64,000 nucleotides of DNA. Source: Arenicola marina (lineage: Eukaryota; Annelida; Polychaeta; Arenicolidae). Positions 1 through 12,506 of this stretch are shown here, one piece after another. The stretch spans positions 5,100,823 through 5,164,822 of the forward strand of contig OZ025252.1 in NCBI GenBank assembly GCA_964019135.1. Reading direction: 5' to 3'. Both the position numbers and the translations under genes were made by a program. Positions within the stretch are counted from its first letter, which is position 1; each line of letters starts with the position of its first letter. The notes beneath the pieces were generated by a model. The model was not told where the DNA came from. It searched no databases and worked only from the letters and a program-made list of their open reading frames with translations.

Positions 1-495
1 ACGATCTTTTAATTTATAGAATTGTCGCGCAAATCACTGCAATCTATGCTTACATGTGATTATAATGGAAGTAACGATTTGTGGAAGGTATATATATCTG
101 GATCATTGTTAAAACTACGCTACACAGAAGTCCTGACCCTGTGAAAGACAATACACACAGCTTGTGATCAGCTCGCTTTATTTGAACCGGTAAGCCAAGC
201 AGGCCGTTATCACACCAGGACAGTGGCACGTGCGACATCAATCATACATTCAAATTGCTATCAGTATCAGACATGGGCTTGATAGACAAGAAAAGCGTCT
301 ATTGTGAAGAAGTGCACGTTTAACGACTGTGATCTTGAGCAGTAAACCAGATTGTGCTAATATTCAATAATCAATATCCATAGATAGATATTTGATATCG
401 ATTTTGAGCAATGTTGGATATTTATATTGGCCAAGACTGTGCCAGGCAGTTAATATAATTTATAGCCCTTGCTCCATTTGACAGAGAAGCGGTCC
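1..495. other. Gene-free flank, nothing recognised
   Basis: AT-rich sequence with no open frame that resembles a known protein and no repeat visible by eye. It may belong to the 3' flank of the minus-strand PAQR gene that ends at 1490, or to an intergenic stretch. Confidence 0.4.
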
Positions 496-590
496 TCCGC
501 GACCACAGGCGCCGTAAATTAGCGGAGGGGGGGGGGGGGTAACAAGGGTAACCCCCCCCCCCCCTGATTTACGGCGCCTGTGTCCGCGAC
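496..590. mobile_element. 79-bp hAT-type MITE with 8-bp target duplication
   Basis: The element at 504-582 is a near-perfect foldback. It starts CACAGGCGCCGTAAAT and ends with the reverse complement ATTTACGGCGCCTGTG, and its arms continue into a G-run and a matching C-run around a short GTAACAAGGGTAAC centre. The 8 bases on each side are identical (TCCGCGAC at 496-503 and 583-590). An 8-bp target duplication with short inverted ends starting CA is typical of hAT-superfamily miniature elements. It has no coding capacity. The exact target duplication makes insertion much more likely than a chance hairpin. Confidence 0.8.
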
Positions 591-1489
591 CTATCACTGG
601 CCGCTGTGACATTCACTGCGGAACTATTGACTCAATGAATGCCATGGAACGATATATCAGCCATTATTGCATCGTTTTATCCTATGATGAAGTGATATGC
701 CGCGCAGCACCACCTGTGATTGCATAACCAAGTGGAAGTATAATGAAGTGGAGACAATAACCATGCATTTCCAGTCGCCATCTGTCATTGGCCCTGTGGT
801 GTTTTTGGTACTCTGTAGCCGACTGTTGTGTCGATAATTATTTCCATTAGCCAGTGAGAAGCAAGCATTTACAACATAATCTACAGTACGTGTCGATTAT
901 GGTGGGCGAGGTAGCGAGAATCGAGCATCTACCAGACACTCGATAATGACTATGTGCGTTTCGCAATTCATATATATATATATAGTTTTATGTCTTTTTT
1001 AACTTTATGTGCACCTTAATTTTGTTTGGCCTCCATTGTGATATATTTCACGCAGCGTGTCAAATATCGCTGGATGTATCCAGTTGTTGACGCTGTAGTT
1101 TCCATGTACTTCTGTTTCTATGCAATACTTTTTGATATACTAGCCGCACTGCTGCAATAAATTGACACCAGTGTGTGAGTTCTATACACCAACATATTGT
1201 CAGGATGACAAATCCAACACATACTCCATGGAAGATCATCACTCCTTTACATTTGAATGCCGAATTCCGTAGAACCCACCGGACAATGTGCTGCTCTCTA
1301 ACGGGTCGTGTGGCTTCTACGGAATCCGGCACGTAAATGAAAATCCTGACCATCTCCCATCGTTAATAAAGCTTAAAATTACGATGACTTTCCTAAAATA
1401 GCTAAATCTCAGTCATATGTGCTACGAAGAAAAATTAACACTTGAATGATAAAAGTTTTAGAAGAGTTTGAGAATAAAAGTGCATCTAA
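591..1489. other. Non-coding 3' flank of the first PAQR gene
   Basis: No recognisable gene. It contains a short (TA)n run near 970-983. A minus-strand open frame of 97 codons at 1060-1353 has no resemblance to a family I know and was not called. Part of this stretch may be the 3' untranslated region of the PAQR gene on the minus strand. Confidence 0.4.
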
Positions 1490-2770
1490 TTAACGACTGT
1501 TAGGTATATACTTAGGTATATGTGCGTCATTGTCGCCATTGGCAAGTGGGTCCTTTGAATGGGTTAGTGACGTTTCCGCTGTTTGGCTCTCAGCGGCCAG
1601 ATTTGCGTGAACGGCACTGTCGAACCAGACCCCGATGGCGACCAAAGAGGCTAGGTGGGTGCTGAACGTTATCAAGGCCGTCCCGTCCGATATCGTGGCT
1701 TGCCCAAGGAAACTCGTGTCGGCGGCAATCTCCGGGGTGGTGCTGGCCGCTGTGATTTCACCCAACAGCAGCCAGAACTGGCTGCGCAGACCGAGGTAGA
1801 CAAAGACGTGGAACCACTGGTGGCTGTGGCCGACAAGGTCGAACCTCCCGGGCCACCATCTCTCGGGAACCCTGCTGACGTTGAAAGCTGCGGCGAGGAC
1901 TAAAAAGATGACGTGCATGGCATATTGGGTAGTGAAAGACAGCGATTCAGATGAGACGCAGTCGGTATGGTTAATGATAGCCGTTTGGCCCCCAGGGACG
2001 AGGCCGGTGCCAGGTTCCCTGGGGAACCAGTCTGGGTAGGTAGAACGGAACAGGGAATTCAGTCGGCATTGCACAGTATCATTGCTACGATAGAAGGACA
2101 GGATATCGTCTTTACATCGCAAGAACGCAGGAAGGCTGCCAGCAACGAAAGGCAGGCAAAAGGCGCCTGTGCGAATCACGTGACATAGTGGCGAAGGATT
2201 CAGACGCGTCCAACAACACGCTGCCATGGCAACCACAGCACACGTCACAGTTACCACGAGGAATTCCCGCTCTTCTAGCGCCCCTAGCGGTCCTAAATAA
2301 GGAGTGCGATAGATGTAGTTGTGATAAGCCACCGCGGAAGTGACTCCGTAGACGCTGATAGCAGCGTAGTCTAGCATGAAGCAGAGATGTCTGGAGCGAA
2401 GGGAGTGGCAGTTAAAGAGATGGGCGAAGCTGCTGGAGGCAAACAGGAAGATAACGCCGGCTAAATACCCGTACCAAGGGCACGCCGGCATGTGCGCCCC
2501 ACCCCCCGCCGGTCGGAAGGCCACCCAGCCCCACTCAACCCCACATGACGTCATCGCGTACAGGAAGTAGAGCAGCGGAAGCACGTGTGTCCATATGTTG
2601 AATGTTTCGTTGTGCAGTGTGAAGGCACTTATTAAGCACTTGAAAGGGCTACAGTGGGCCGGCCGGTAGCTGCCTAGTATGAACCTCTCCCGCACATCCA
2701 GCGGCACCTCAGCTCGGCTCAGTAACGCAAACATGTCTCCAGCGTATTCAGAAATCCTGGGGAAAATCAA
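1490..2770 (-). CDS. Membrane progestin receptor-like protein (PAQR family), intronless
   Basis: A 426-residue seven- to eight-helix membrane protein of the progestin and adipoQ receptor family. The N-terminal signature reads ...SYRP...HNETFNIWTH (residues 34-62). Predicted metal-site residues are S113-x3-H117, D134 in FMLDYAA, and H317-x3-H321 in the block GRFDLVGHSHQWFHVF. The PERWWPGRFD...GHSHQ.FHV block places it with the membrane progestin receptor clade (PAQR5-8 type) rather than the adiponectin receptors. Family members sit at the plasma membrane and are reported to bind progestogens and signal without a nuclear receptor; the ligand here is unknown. The frame is complete and uninterrupted. 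Met13 (MFALLSRAEVP) is an alternative start, because it aligns with Met16 of the paralogue at 24938-26125. The C-terminal tail after the last helix (about residues 395-426) is polar and poorly conserved. Confidence 0.92.
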   Translation of the reverse strand: MIFPRISEYAGDMFALLSRAEVPLDVRERFILGSYRPAHCSPFKCLISAFTLHNETFNIWTHVLPLLYFLYAMTSCGVEWGWVAFRPAGGGAHMPACPWYGYLAGVIFLFASSSFAHLFNCHSLRSRHLCFMLDYAAISVYGVTSAVAYHNYIYRTPYLGPLGALEEREFLVVTVTCAVVAMAACCWTRLNPSPLCHVIRTGAFCLPFVAGSLPAFLRCKDDILSFYRSNDTVQCRLNSLFRSTYPDWFPREPGTGLVPGGQTAIINHTDCVSSESLSFTTQYAMHVIFLVLAAAFNVSRVPERWWPGRFDLVGHSHQWFHVFVYLGLRSQFWLLLGEITAASTTPEIAADTSFLGQATISDGTALITFSTHLASLVAIGVWFDSAVHANLAAESQTAETSLTHSKDPLANGDNDAHIPKYIPNSR

Positions 2771-2777
2771 TTAACCG

Positions 2778-4394
2778 TAGTGATCGGCGTTCACTTGGGC
2801 TCCGCGATTTTATAATGAGATGTCTCCGCGACGGGACGTCTCAATCCGCTGCCGTGCAACCCCTTTTGGTGACGTCACTGGCGAAGGCCTCCTGCAACCG
2901 TTCTATCCCGTCATAAGTTATTCCACCACACGTCTCCTCAGTCCTGTACGTAGAACTATATTATTGTGCAGTTCAATGGTGGCCCTGCTTGGTCCCTATG
3001 TTCCTTTTACCGGGTTTCTCGTGCTTGCATCACTGGTAGAACAAAAATATCTTGTTCATCGATCCCCCTTTGGCATAGGTTTCGATGGTCTTCATTCCCC
3101 GATGTAAGGCTTGCTCAAGACGCCGGCCTGGTCCTCCTTGCTCTGAAGCGTGCACACATATGCGTGTTGCCAAGACGTACATGTACGACTCCGATGTACG
3201 CTCGTTGCGGCCGGACACTGTCCGTGTCTGTCTGTAGCCAGCTAGTTTGGATGACCGCCCTGTATAGCGCGGGGCTCTACACAGTAACTGAGGCACCGCC
3301 ACAACCCTATCCCCTGATCCCCTCCGAAGGCCCGCCGACTCTCGCGCTTGCAGGCGACTTACATCGTCCGATGGACGGAGTGGTGGAATCGTACCGCTGA
3401 GCCTTGCGCAGCGTCCCGTAGCATCCCCGTCTGCAGACGGCCTGCCACCCCTCTACCGGCCCCCTCACCCATGTCCTGCCTCTCCACCGCAACCACCCCT
3501 GGCGCCCAAAGCTACATGATGGGCGCGACGCCTCGGAGCTCAGAATCAATGGCTGGCGTCAATACCCAGCTCCGTCCCCAGACCGCCGGCCCCTACTAGC
3601 CAGCTCTCCCCGGCCAGGCGCACGGGAGCGGCGGCGGTGGCGGGGGCGGTCTTGCGCCTATATACCAGTCCCTCTCCCGCCTCCTCTATCTGTGATCATC
3701 TCATCTGGCATTGTTGGGGGAGGGTACTCCAACCTGTGACATGCATGCAGATCGAAGCCTACATTGTCTGCCACGGACAGACGGGCAGCAACCGTCAGCA
3801 TACGTCAGCATCCGTCAGTGCTTTATTGGATTGCACTGTGTGGTTTTAACGGCGATACATTTTAACAAATTATGTAAAAGCGGGCGTTAAAATCTTATCT
3901 CCGGGGGTCATGTCTGGCTTCCAGACTGTCAGGGCCAGCATATGAACGCACAATAAATTCAGGATGCGTTGTAACCAAGCTGAGCTGGGGTGGGCTGGGC
4001 TGGGCTGGTCGCTGCTGCACCAGGTCAATGAAAAAAGAACCAAAATTGCCTGGATAATTACCCCCCTTCCCTTACCCCTTCCGCCTTCTCTTGCCATCGA
4101 TCATCGTTCCTCGGGCCAGGGCTGTCTGAGGTCCCTTCCAACAACGACACGTAAGTTTGGTATTTTACGAAAGGTTTGGCCGATATCGGGGAGGAGGTGG
4201 GACCCGTGACGTATTGCACCTAGGCAAACACTGAGATGTAAATAATAGACCGCCATATACTATAGCTGTCATCGGTAACGATCGGTGACGTCAATAGGTG
4301 ACGTCAACCTGTCAATAACCATGCGTAATAAATGAATTTGGCGCCAACTTATGTTGTCAATATCAATATGTATTCTCTGGCAGCTCGCTATGCG
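2778..4394. other. Upstream region of the first PAQR gene, GC-rich patch, no gene called
   Basis: The segment around 3300-3720 is GC- and CpG-rich. It includes a GC-box-like stretch (GGGGGCGG) and a TATATA motif near 3660, so a promoter is possible. The overlapping short open frames on both strands are what GC-rich DNA produces and match no family I recognise. Two further TGACGTCA palindromes lie 13 bp apart at 4286-4293 and 4299-4306, inside a small tandem duplication, just before the minisatellite begins. Confidence 0.4.
2870..2877. promoter_or_regulatory. Full CRE palindrome upstream of the PAQR gene
   Basis: A perfect TGACGTCA lies about 100 bp upstream of the first possible start codon of the minus-strand PAQR gene, in GC-rich sequence. 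This is the consensus for CREB/ATF factors. Promoter function is inferred from position and motif only. Confidence 0.35.
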
Positions 4395-5737
4395 TATGTT
4401 GTTCGCTAGACATCCATGTTGTTCGTTAGACATCCATATTGCTGTTCGCTAGACATCGATGTCGTTGTTCGCTAGATATCCATGTTGCTGTTCGCTATAG
4501 ACATCCATGTTGTTCGCTATAGACATCCATGTTGCTGTTCGATAGACATTCATGTTGTTGTTCGCTAGACTTCCATGTTGTTGTTCGCTAGACATCCATG
4601 TTGTTGTTCGCTAGACATCCATGTGGTTGTTCGCTAGACATCCATGTTGTTGTTCGCTAGACATCCATGTTGTTCGTTAGGCATCCATGTTGTTCGACAG
4701 ACATCCATGTTGTATTTCGCTAGACATCCATGTTGTTGTTCTCTAGACACCCATGTTGTTGTTTGCTAGACATCCATGTTGTTGTTTGATAGACATCCAT
4801 GTTGTTGTTTGCTAGACATCATTGTTGTTGTTCGACAGACATCATTGTTGTTGTTCTATAGACATACATGTTGTTGTTCGATATATATCCATGTTGTTGT
4901 TTGTTAGACATCCATGTTGTTGTTTGCTAGACCTCCATGTTGTTGTTTGCTAGACCTCCATGTTGTTGTTTGATAGACATCCATGCTGTTGTCCGCTAGA
5001 CATCCATGTTGTTGTTCGATAGACATCCATGTTGTTGTTCGCTAGACATCCATGTTGTTATTCGCTAGACATACATGTTGTTGTTCACTAGACATCCATG
5101 TGGTTGCTCGTTATATACATCCATGTTATTGTTCGTTAGACATCCATGTTGTTGTTCGATAGACATCCACGTTATATTTCGCTATAGACATCCATGTTGT
5201 TGTTCACTAGACATCCATGTTGTTGTTCGCTAGGCACCATGTTGTTGTTCGCTATAGACATCCATGTTGTTGTTCGCTAGACATCCATGTTGTTGTTCGC
5301 TAGACATCCATGTTGTTGTTCGCTATAGACATCCATGTTGTTGTTCGCTAGATGTCCATGTTGTTGTTCGTTATATACATCCATGTTATTGTTCGTTTTA
5401 CATCCATGTTGTTGTTCGATAGACATCCATGTTATATTTCGCTATAGACATCCATGTTGTTGTTCATTAGACATCCATGTTGTTGTTCGCTAGGCACCAT
5501 GTTGTTGTTCGCTATAGACATCCATGCTGTTGTCCGCTAGACATCCATGTTGTTGTTCGTTAGACATCCATGTTGTTGTTCGATAGACATCCATGTTATA
5601 TTTCGCTATAGACATCCATGTTGTTGTTCGCTAGACTTCCATGTTGTTGTTCGCTAGACATCCATGTTGTTGTTCGCTAGACATCCATGTTGTTGTTCGC
5701 TAGATATCCATGTTGTTGTTCGTTAGGCATCCATGTT
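4395..5737 (+). repeat. 23/25-bp minisatellite, left block
   Basis: Tandem copies of a unit built from GTTCGCTAGACATCCATG plus one or two TTG triplets. The common lengths are 23 bp and a 25-bp variant carrying CTATAGAC; about 55-60 copies are present. The units are moderately diverged. The array stops abruptly at CATGTT (5732-5737), where the inverted-repeat element begins, and resumes in the same orientation at 20653. Confidence 0.95.
5732..5737. repeat. Left target-site duplication CATGTT
   Basis: Six bases directly before the element's AGTAGTAGG end. They are identical to 20653-20658, directly after its CCTACTACT end. Removing the element plus one copy rebuilds an in-phase minisatellite unit, which supports insertion into the array rather than rearrangement. 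Confidence 0.75.
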
Positions 5738-8700
5738 AGTAGTAGGAAGGGGCACGGTTTGATGTAACTTTCCTTGGGGGTAACGCTTCTTGGGGGTAAC
5801 GCTTTTGCCGGCGCGAATGCGCGGCAGTCTCCCATCGCCACCTGGCGCGTGAATGGCAACTCCCCCCCCCCCACCTATGCACATCACCCTTCCTCCCCTC
5901 CCCTGTTCACGCCCCCCCCCCTACCTCATCCACTGCCCCCCCCCCTCCGATTCAACTAGCTAGGCCCCTTACTACACCCTCCCTACCATGACAGTGAACG
6001 GCATTTCACAATCACGGAGTGACGTCATGGATGAGTCATCGCCTGTTAACTACAAGGACAGTAGTTCCATAGTTATCTTGTCAAATCAGTCGCCCTTTCT
6101 TAACCCCGATACCCCTTTCTCCCCCTCCCTCCAAATCTGTTATCCCTACACCTATAGCTGCCATGGGAGGAGCGGTTAGAGAAGACAATTAATACTTGAC
6201 AGCTGGTTGTTTATGTTGTAGAGCTCAACCCATTGACCTTCTGGTCGACGTATTAATTGCTTGCAGATGAAAAACTACCTGAGGAGGAGAGAATACAGGC
6301 GCTTATTAGTATTGAAATAATAGACTGACTCATCAAACAACTGTCATAACTCTTTTCTCTCCCAGTAAGAGGGCGCCAACCCCTTGTTCCTCATCCACCG
6401 ACCAACTCCCGATATTAAGGCCCCCGCCCCTCCCTCCCCGAAAGCCGATCCCCTTCTACCCTCACCCAACCATGACGGTGAACGGTATTCACAATCATGT
6501 AGTGACGTTAAGATGTGTCATCGGCAGATAACTGCAAGGACAGCAGTTATCTTGTAAAATTAGTCGCCCTCCCTCAGCCCCTTTTTCCCCCTCCCTCCTA
6601 GTCTGACCGTTTTTCCTACACCTCTTCCGCATTCACCGCGTTCACCGCGCCCCCCCCCCACCCCTATTTAGCATGTAGCCCCTTCTTTACCACCACCTAT
6701 GAGTGAGGGACGTACTCTAGCAGCCTGCCCGCCTCCCCTACGCCCGCACCCCAAGGACACCAATACATTAATTTGAGAGGCTACCCAGACCAGTGGAGTC
6801 ACCGAAGCGTTTCGCGAGGGAAAGCCAGTACTAGTGACCACTGAGCGTGTTGAGGCTTGTCTCTTGGCTTGAAGGTGAGGGGAGGCGGGTGGATCTAATG
6901 GGGGTGTGCGCAGTTCACCCCAGCTGGCTGTTCATCGGATTTCGAGATGAGGGTGCGCGGACGATAATGTCGAGACCATATTGAATTGAGTTTCCTGTTT
7001 TCGATTAAGAACATGAGTTCTGGCGTTTATAAGTTCTTCTCTGTGTAGGCTCGTTTTACTTATAACTAATAGTTTTGTCGGGCATCAGGTACGTTGGATG
7101 AGATATGGAGACAGTTAGTCTAAGAATTACGATGTAATGGCGTTTCGATAGTGTTGAGTGTTTAATCAGACTACTTTGAGGGTTTGTCGAAGATTTATGT
7201 ACCGGTTAGTTTATACTCGATCCTCTTTTACGAAGCATGAGGCCCGTTCTTAGACTACCATAGTGCGAGCGACGGGTTGACTGACACGTTTGCACAACAC
7301 AGCTAGTGAGGCTGCTGTGTGAAGTCATTTGCTGACGGAACATTTCTACCAAAGACAGCTGAAATGAGTCAGATCCCCACCACTAGTTTCTTCCACTCCC
7401 TACATTGAGTTGGCTAGAGAAAATTAAGTGTCCATGCCCCTCTGTCCATATCGACGTTGTAATTGGCCCAGGGAACAGATGGTGAGAGACAGAGCCGCTT
7501 GGGGTGGAGTGGTTATGCACGCATGCTCAATTTTTAGTGTTGAGGCGATGAGGAGAGGGTGGTTGATGGAGGGGGTTGGGGCGCGTATACTATATTTTAA
7601 GAAACGACATAAATATTAAGAAATGAGGCGGGTGTGTGGAGCATTGAGGGGGACATTTGGGGCTGAAGCTTGTCTTCTCTATTTTTATAAATGATATCAG
7701 GGTAGGGAGGAATGAGGTGTTTTTACCTCTGGGCGCAGGGTAGTGCTATGGTGATTAAGGTTTATTGGTAACGTTTTATTTAATATGAAACAGGTATGTG
7801 TAACATACTGCAATGATAATAGGAAAAAATAAGTTTATGTTTCATTACATTATGAATTCGCATAACTAGAATAACACAATGGTAAAAATGTAGCATTATT
7901 ATGTAAGTTTGTGTATTAGATGCGTCACAGGCAATCAAGTTTATGTTCTATGTTCCATTCGGGGCAATACTTAGACAATAGTGAAACGACTATAAAAGTA
8001 TTATGTAAGTTTTATGTTTCAAATGGCATAAAGTATAAGTTATGTGCAACATGTATGTAGATCATTAGAAAATTATGAAACATATAGGTTATTTTGCATG
8101 TTTAGCCTTTCATATAGCATCAAGTTTCAATTTTATGCCACATTCGGGAATTAATAGACAACCGTCAAAAAATACTTATGTATACTATAAATTTCGGTAT
8201 TTAATGCAAGGAAGCTTACGTTTATGTGGCAATAATAACGCGAATTGTTTCCAGGATGTTGAAGTTATGTATCAACTTACGATGAACTATGAAATAAAGT
8301 AATAATCCTGTGTGTATTGCCAGTGAACATCGAATTTAAACCATGTTACACGTAAAATGTTCGGAGGAACATAGATTTTTTTTTTGCAAAGAATTTGGTG
8401 TAAATTAAGATTGCGCTGAAAGTTTACCAACGATTAAGAGAATAACGGGTTATAGCTGGCCTTGTTATAACTGTGTGGAAACAAATGTGAAAAGAAACGG
8501 TATGATCACAGGAATTAGGTCAGAAATAATCAGTGATGTTGCCATCTCAGAGAGGATGCAGGGGACATACATGCGTTTTCTATTTTTGGACAATACCTTA
8601 TGTTGAGGGGTGAGGAGTAGAGAGTTGGGTGGTTAGAGAATAGGTACTATGATAGAGAGAATAGGGGCGTGTGTGCACTATTTCTAGCAATGTCAATGTT

Positions 8701-11700
8701 AGGATATGAGTCGTGTGGGTGAGGGGATTCACCTTTCGGAGTGGAGATGCTTGCATGCTATATTTTTATAAATGATATCAAGTTAGGAAGGAATGAGGTG
8801 TTGCTACCTATATGCGTGGTACTGCTATGGTTGAAGATGTTAAGATATACTTAAAACGTTTTATTTCATTTGAAAGATTTATGTGTAATATACGGCAATG
8901 ATTTTAGGAATAAATAAGTTTATGTTTCATTGAATTATAAATTAAATGTTATACAGCATTCGCATAAGTAGGATCAGACAATGGTAATGAGTTTTTGTAT
9001 TAGATGATTCATATGCAATCAAGTTTATATTTTATGTACGTTAGGTCAATACTTAGACAATTGTGTAACAAATATGTAAGTATTTTGTAAGTTTTATGTT
9101 TCATATGTCATAAAGTCTAAGTTATGTGCAACATTTATGTAGCTCATTAGACAATTATGAAACATAGGTAGCATTCTACGTTTTGCCTTTAATATATCAT
9201 CAAGCTTATATTTTATGACACATTCGGGTACTTAATAGACAGCCCTGAAAAAATAAATATGTATACTATAAATTTCGGTATTCCATTCAAGGGAGCTCAG
9301 GTTTATGTAGTAATAATAATGGAAAATGTTTCCATGATATTTAAGTTGTGTATCACCCAACGGTGATATTGAAGTTGTGTATCATCCACCTATGAAATAA
9401 AGTAATAATTGTGTATGCATTGTAGTAAACATTAAATTTAAACTATGCTACACTAAAATGTGTGGGGGAACATGGACATTTTGCAAAGCACGTGGGGTAA
9501 ATTTGGATTGCGCAGCAGTTTGCCAACGAACCAGACAATAACAGGATATAGGTGTCACTGTTATAATCTGGGATGAGACAAATATGGAAAACGGTACGAT
9601 CAGTGTAGTTAGGTTTGAATGATGAGTGAAGTTATTCATCACAATACAGTGAACAATATGCGAAAGTAATGGCTTTTATGTATAGCTGTTGTACCGGCCG
9701 AGTCTCTAGCAATAATTTAATGTATAATGCTTTAAAGATCAAATGAGAAATACTTAGGCAATAACATATAATTACCAAATCGAATACGAAAGTATTTTGC
9801 AAGTTTTATTTTTCATGTCATCAAGTAAAGTTATGATGTGTTGCATACGTGCAGCTCATTTGACAATTATGAAACGCATGAATAGCATTCTACATGTTTT
9901 ATCTTTTATATGTCACCAAGTTTACTTCACATTTGGGAAAGACAACCGTGAAAGAAAAATATAAGTTTATGTATTCAGTGTTTCTTATGTCATGTTTGCG
10001 TATTTATGTAACACTCGTGGAACCCGTAGGCAATGATAACACGAATACATGTGTATACTGTACATTTCTATACTTAATACCGGTAACCTTGGGTTTATGT
10101 AGTGATGATGTAAAGGATTGTTTCAATTATGTTAAAGTTATGTATCAGAGTACAATGAACTATGGAATAAAGTAACAATTTTTATGTATGACATTCAAGT
10201 AGACATTTTATGTGAACCATGCTGCACGTGTGTCACGATTGACGTTTGACGGGTTTGGCGGAACATAGATCTTTTGCAAAGCAAGTTGTGTAAAGTTGGA
10301 TTGCACTGCAGTTACCAATTTTAAGAGAATAACCCGCTGTATAGGTGTCGTGGTTATAATATATGTTAGACTACTAAGAAACAGTATGATCAGTGTACGT
10401 AGGACGGAAAAATGAGTAACATGTTTAATGTAACATGTAGTTTTATGTTTTTTTCGATCGTACATGGCAAGTAAGCTGTGCTTAATGTAACAATGATAGG
10501 TTTAGTAAAATAAAAATTCTATTAAGTTGAAGTTCTTGATCAACATACAACGAACAACGGAAGAAATGGAAAACTTTTGTGTATGAATATTGTATACTGG
10601 CCGAAAAACTAGGTGGAAATGTAATGCGTAATTTGTTTACGATCCAATGCGACATAACTTGCGTAGTGCAAGTTGGGAAGCCACATAATAACTTACAGGA
10701 AGGAGTTTAAATTAAGATATAATCAGAGTAGTTAGGTATGAACAGCGAGTGATATGTTTAATAAACTCTGTTATGTGATTTTGTTTTCAGTTAGCAAAAT
10801 ATTTGTAAGAATAAGCGCTGCTTCCTTTAGTGATGACGGGTTTAGTAAAATAACTTTTTCAATCATTTCCAAGATATATATCAACATACAGCGAACGACA
10901 GAAGAAGGTAATAATTTTTATGTAAAACCTTTGAAGTGAGCATTAAATGCGAACCATTTTGCACGTGTGTGACGATTGATGTGCGGAATGTTTGATCCCA
11001 TATATCTCTTATGGAGCAAGGGATGCAACGCGGATTTACACTATCGTTAACCAAACAAAAACGATTGAGTAAATACTTGTTATAGTTGTCGCTGTTATGA
11101 GATGTGTTAACACAAGTGTGAAGAAAAGCATTACACGTATACATTTTGTATCGGTAGAGGACCTAAGTGCATATATAATGTAATTTTTTAAAGAACTAAT
11201 ATGAAATCATATGCGTGACGTAAGTTAGGGAATAGCATAAAAAATACGTGATAGGACCATTGCTTAATTATCATATGATCAAAATAGTTAGGTGTGGATA
11301 ACAAGTGAAGTTAAATGTTGCGCAAAGTAAGTATAAGCCCCGATTTATGTTGTGATGATAGGTTTAGTACAATAAATGTTTCAACCATGGTGGCGTTCTA
11401 TACCAATATACGTTGAACTACAAAAAAAGTAAAAACTTGTATGAAAGGCATTATTTCAAATGCGCAGTAAATGTGAATCATGTTACACGGGTATCCCGAA
11501 ATTGTGCGAATGAATTTCGGGTTGGTTAACATATAAGACCAGTATGCACGTGTGAATAACGAGTGATTTGTTTAATACGACATGTACTATGACTTTGTTT
11601 CAGTGAATGAACTATTGCGCAAGGCAAGTATAAACCCTGCCTTAGATAACTTGTGCAATAAATGCTTCAATCATGGGGGAATTTTAATACGCATCTACAG

Positions 11701-12314
11701 CGAACGACAGAAGAATGTAATAACTTATATATATAATATATTTCAAGTGAATACTTAATGTGAACCATACATTTACACGTGTGTCGTGATTGATGTGTAG
11801 AATACTTCGTCGTGCATAGATCTTTTACAAAGCAAATATTGTAAACTGGGTTTGCACTACAATTACACAATCGTAAAGTGTTTAAGTAAATAACACGCGA
11901 TATGTGTCGTTAACATAATCTATGTGTTTAGTCACGCGTGAAAACAAACGACACGCGTATAACTATTGAACAGGTGAACATATGTAATAAGTTATTTGTG
12001 AACGAACTAATGGGAAATAATAAATGCAACACAAGTTGATGAATCGAATTATAAATTACGTAGAAGAGTTTTAGTTCATCTAGCATATGATCAGACCAGT
12101 AAGATGTAAATAACCCGTTCAATTGTTGTAATATAACATGCGGTGTGTCCACGCTAAGAGATAACTGGTTTATGTAGTGATGACAGATTTATTACAGAAA
12201 ATGTTCTAATTAGGTTGATGGTATCTTTTAACCAACATTGAATGACAAACGAACGCAGACAACGTATATGTGATAGATTCTAAGTAAAGGATAAATTGTG
12301 AACCATACCATTAC
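5738..12314 (+). repeat. Left arm of the giant inverted repeat
   Basis: Mirrors 14080-20652. Positions pair so that left plus right equals 26394 near the centre, drifting to 26390 at the outer end, so only a few small length differences separate the arms. The outer 1.2 kb is rich in C-runs and contains a diverged direct repeat (about 5985-6170 against 6470-6625, both starting around ATGACRGTGAACGG). From about 7660 inward the arm is AT-rich and built from diverged repeat units. Short frames in both arms (for example 63-87 codons) are mirror copies of each other and carry no recognisable domain. Confidence 0.93.
7660..12310 (+). repeat. Series of diverged internal repeat units within the arm
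   Basis: A recurring block of the form 'GAACCATG.T.CACGTGT..CGATTG ... GGAACATAGAT.TTTTGCAAAG ... GGATTGC.CTGCAGTT' recurs near 8338, 9432, 10216, 10949, 11760 and 12299, with a weaker trace near 11474. Before some of these lies a second shared block (CAATTATGAAACAT..., near 8070, 9160 and 9860). The outermost two units, starting near 7665 and 8745 with TTTTTATAAATGATATCA, are about 1.08 kb apart. The reverse-complement arm carries the same series. Diverged subterminal arrays like this are known in many DNA elements and may be transposase-binding regions, but that role is inferred. Confidence 0.7.
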
Positions 12315-12506
12315 GTGATAGGACCATTGCTTAATTATCATATGATCAAAATAGTTAGGTGTGGATAACAAGTGAAGTTAAATGTTGCGCAAAGTAAGTA
12401 TAAGCCCCGATTTATGTTGTGATGATAGGTTTAGTACAATAAATGTTTCAATCATGGTGGCGTTCTATACCAATATACGTTGAACTACAAAAAAAGTAAA
12501 AACTTG
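12312..12506 (+). repeat. 195-bp copy of arm sequence at the arm-spacer junction
   Basis: Nearly identical to 11245-11439 (offset 1067 bp), from TACGTGATAGGACC to AAAAACTTG. It starts at the point where left and right arm sequence stops matching, so the left inner junction carries an extra copy that the right junction lacks. Confidence 0.85.
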
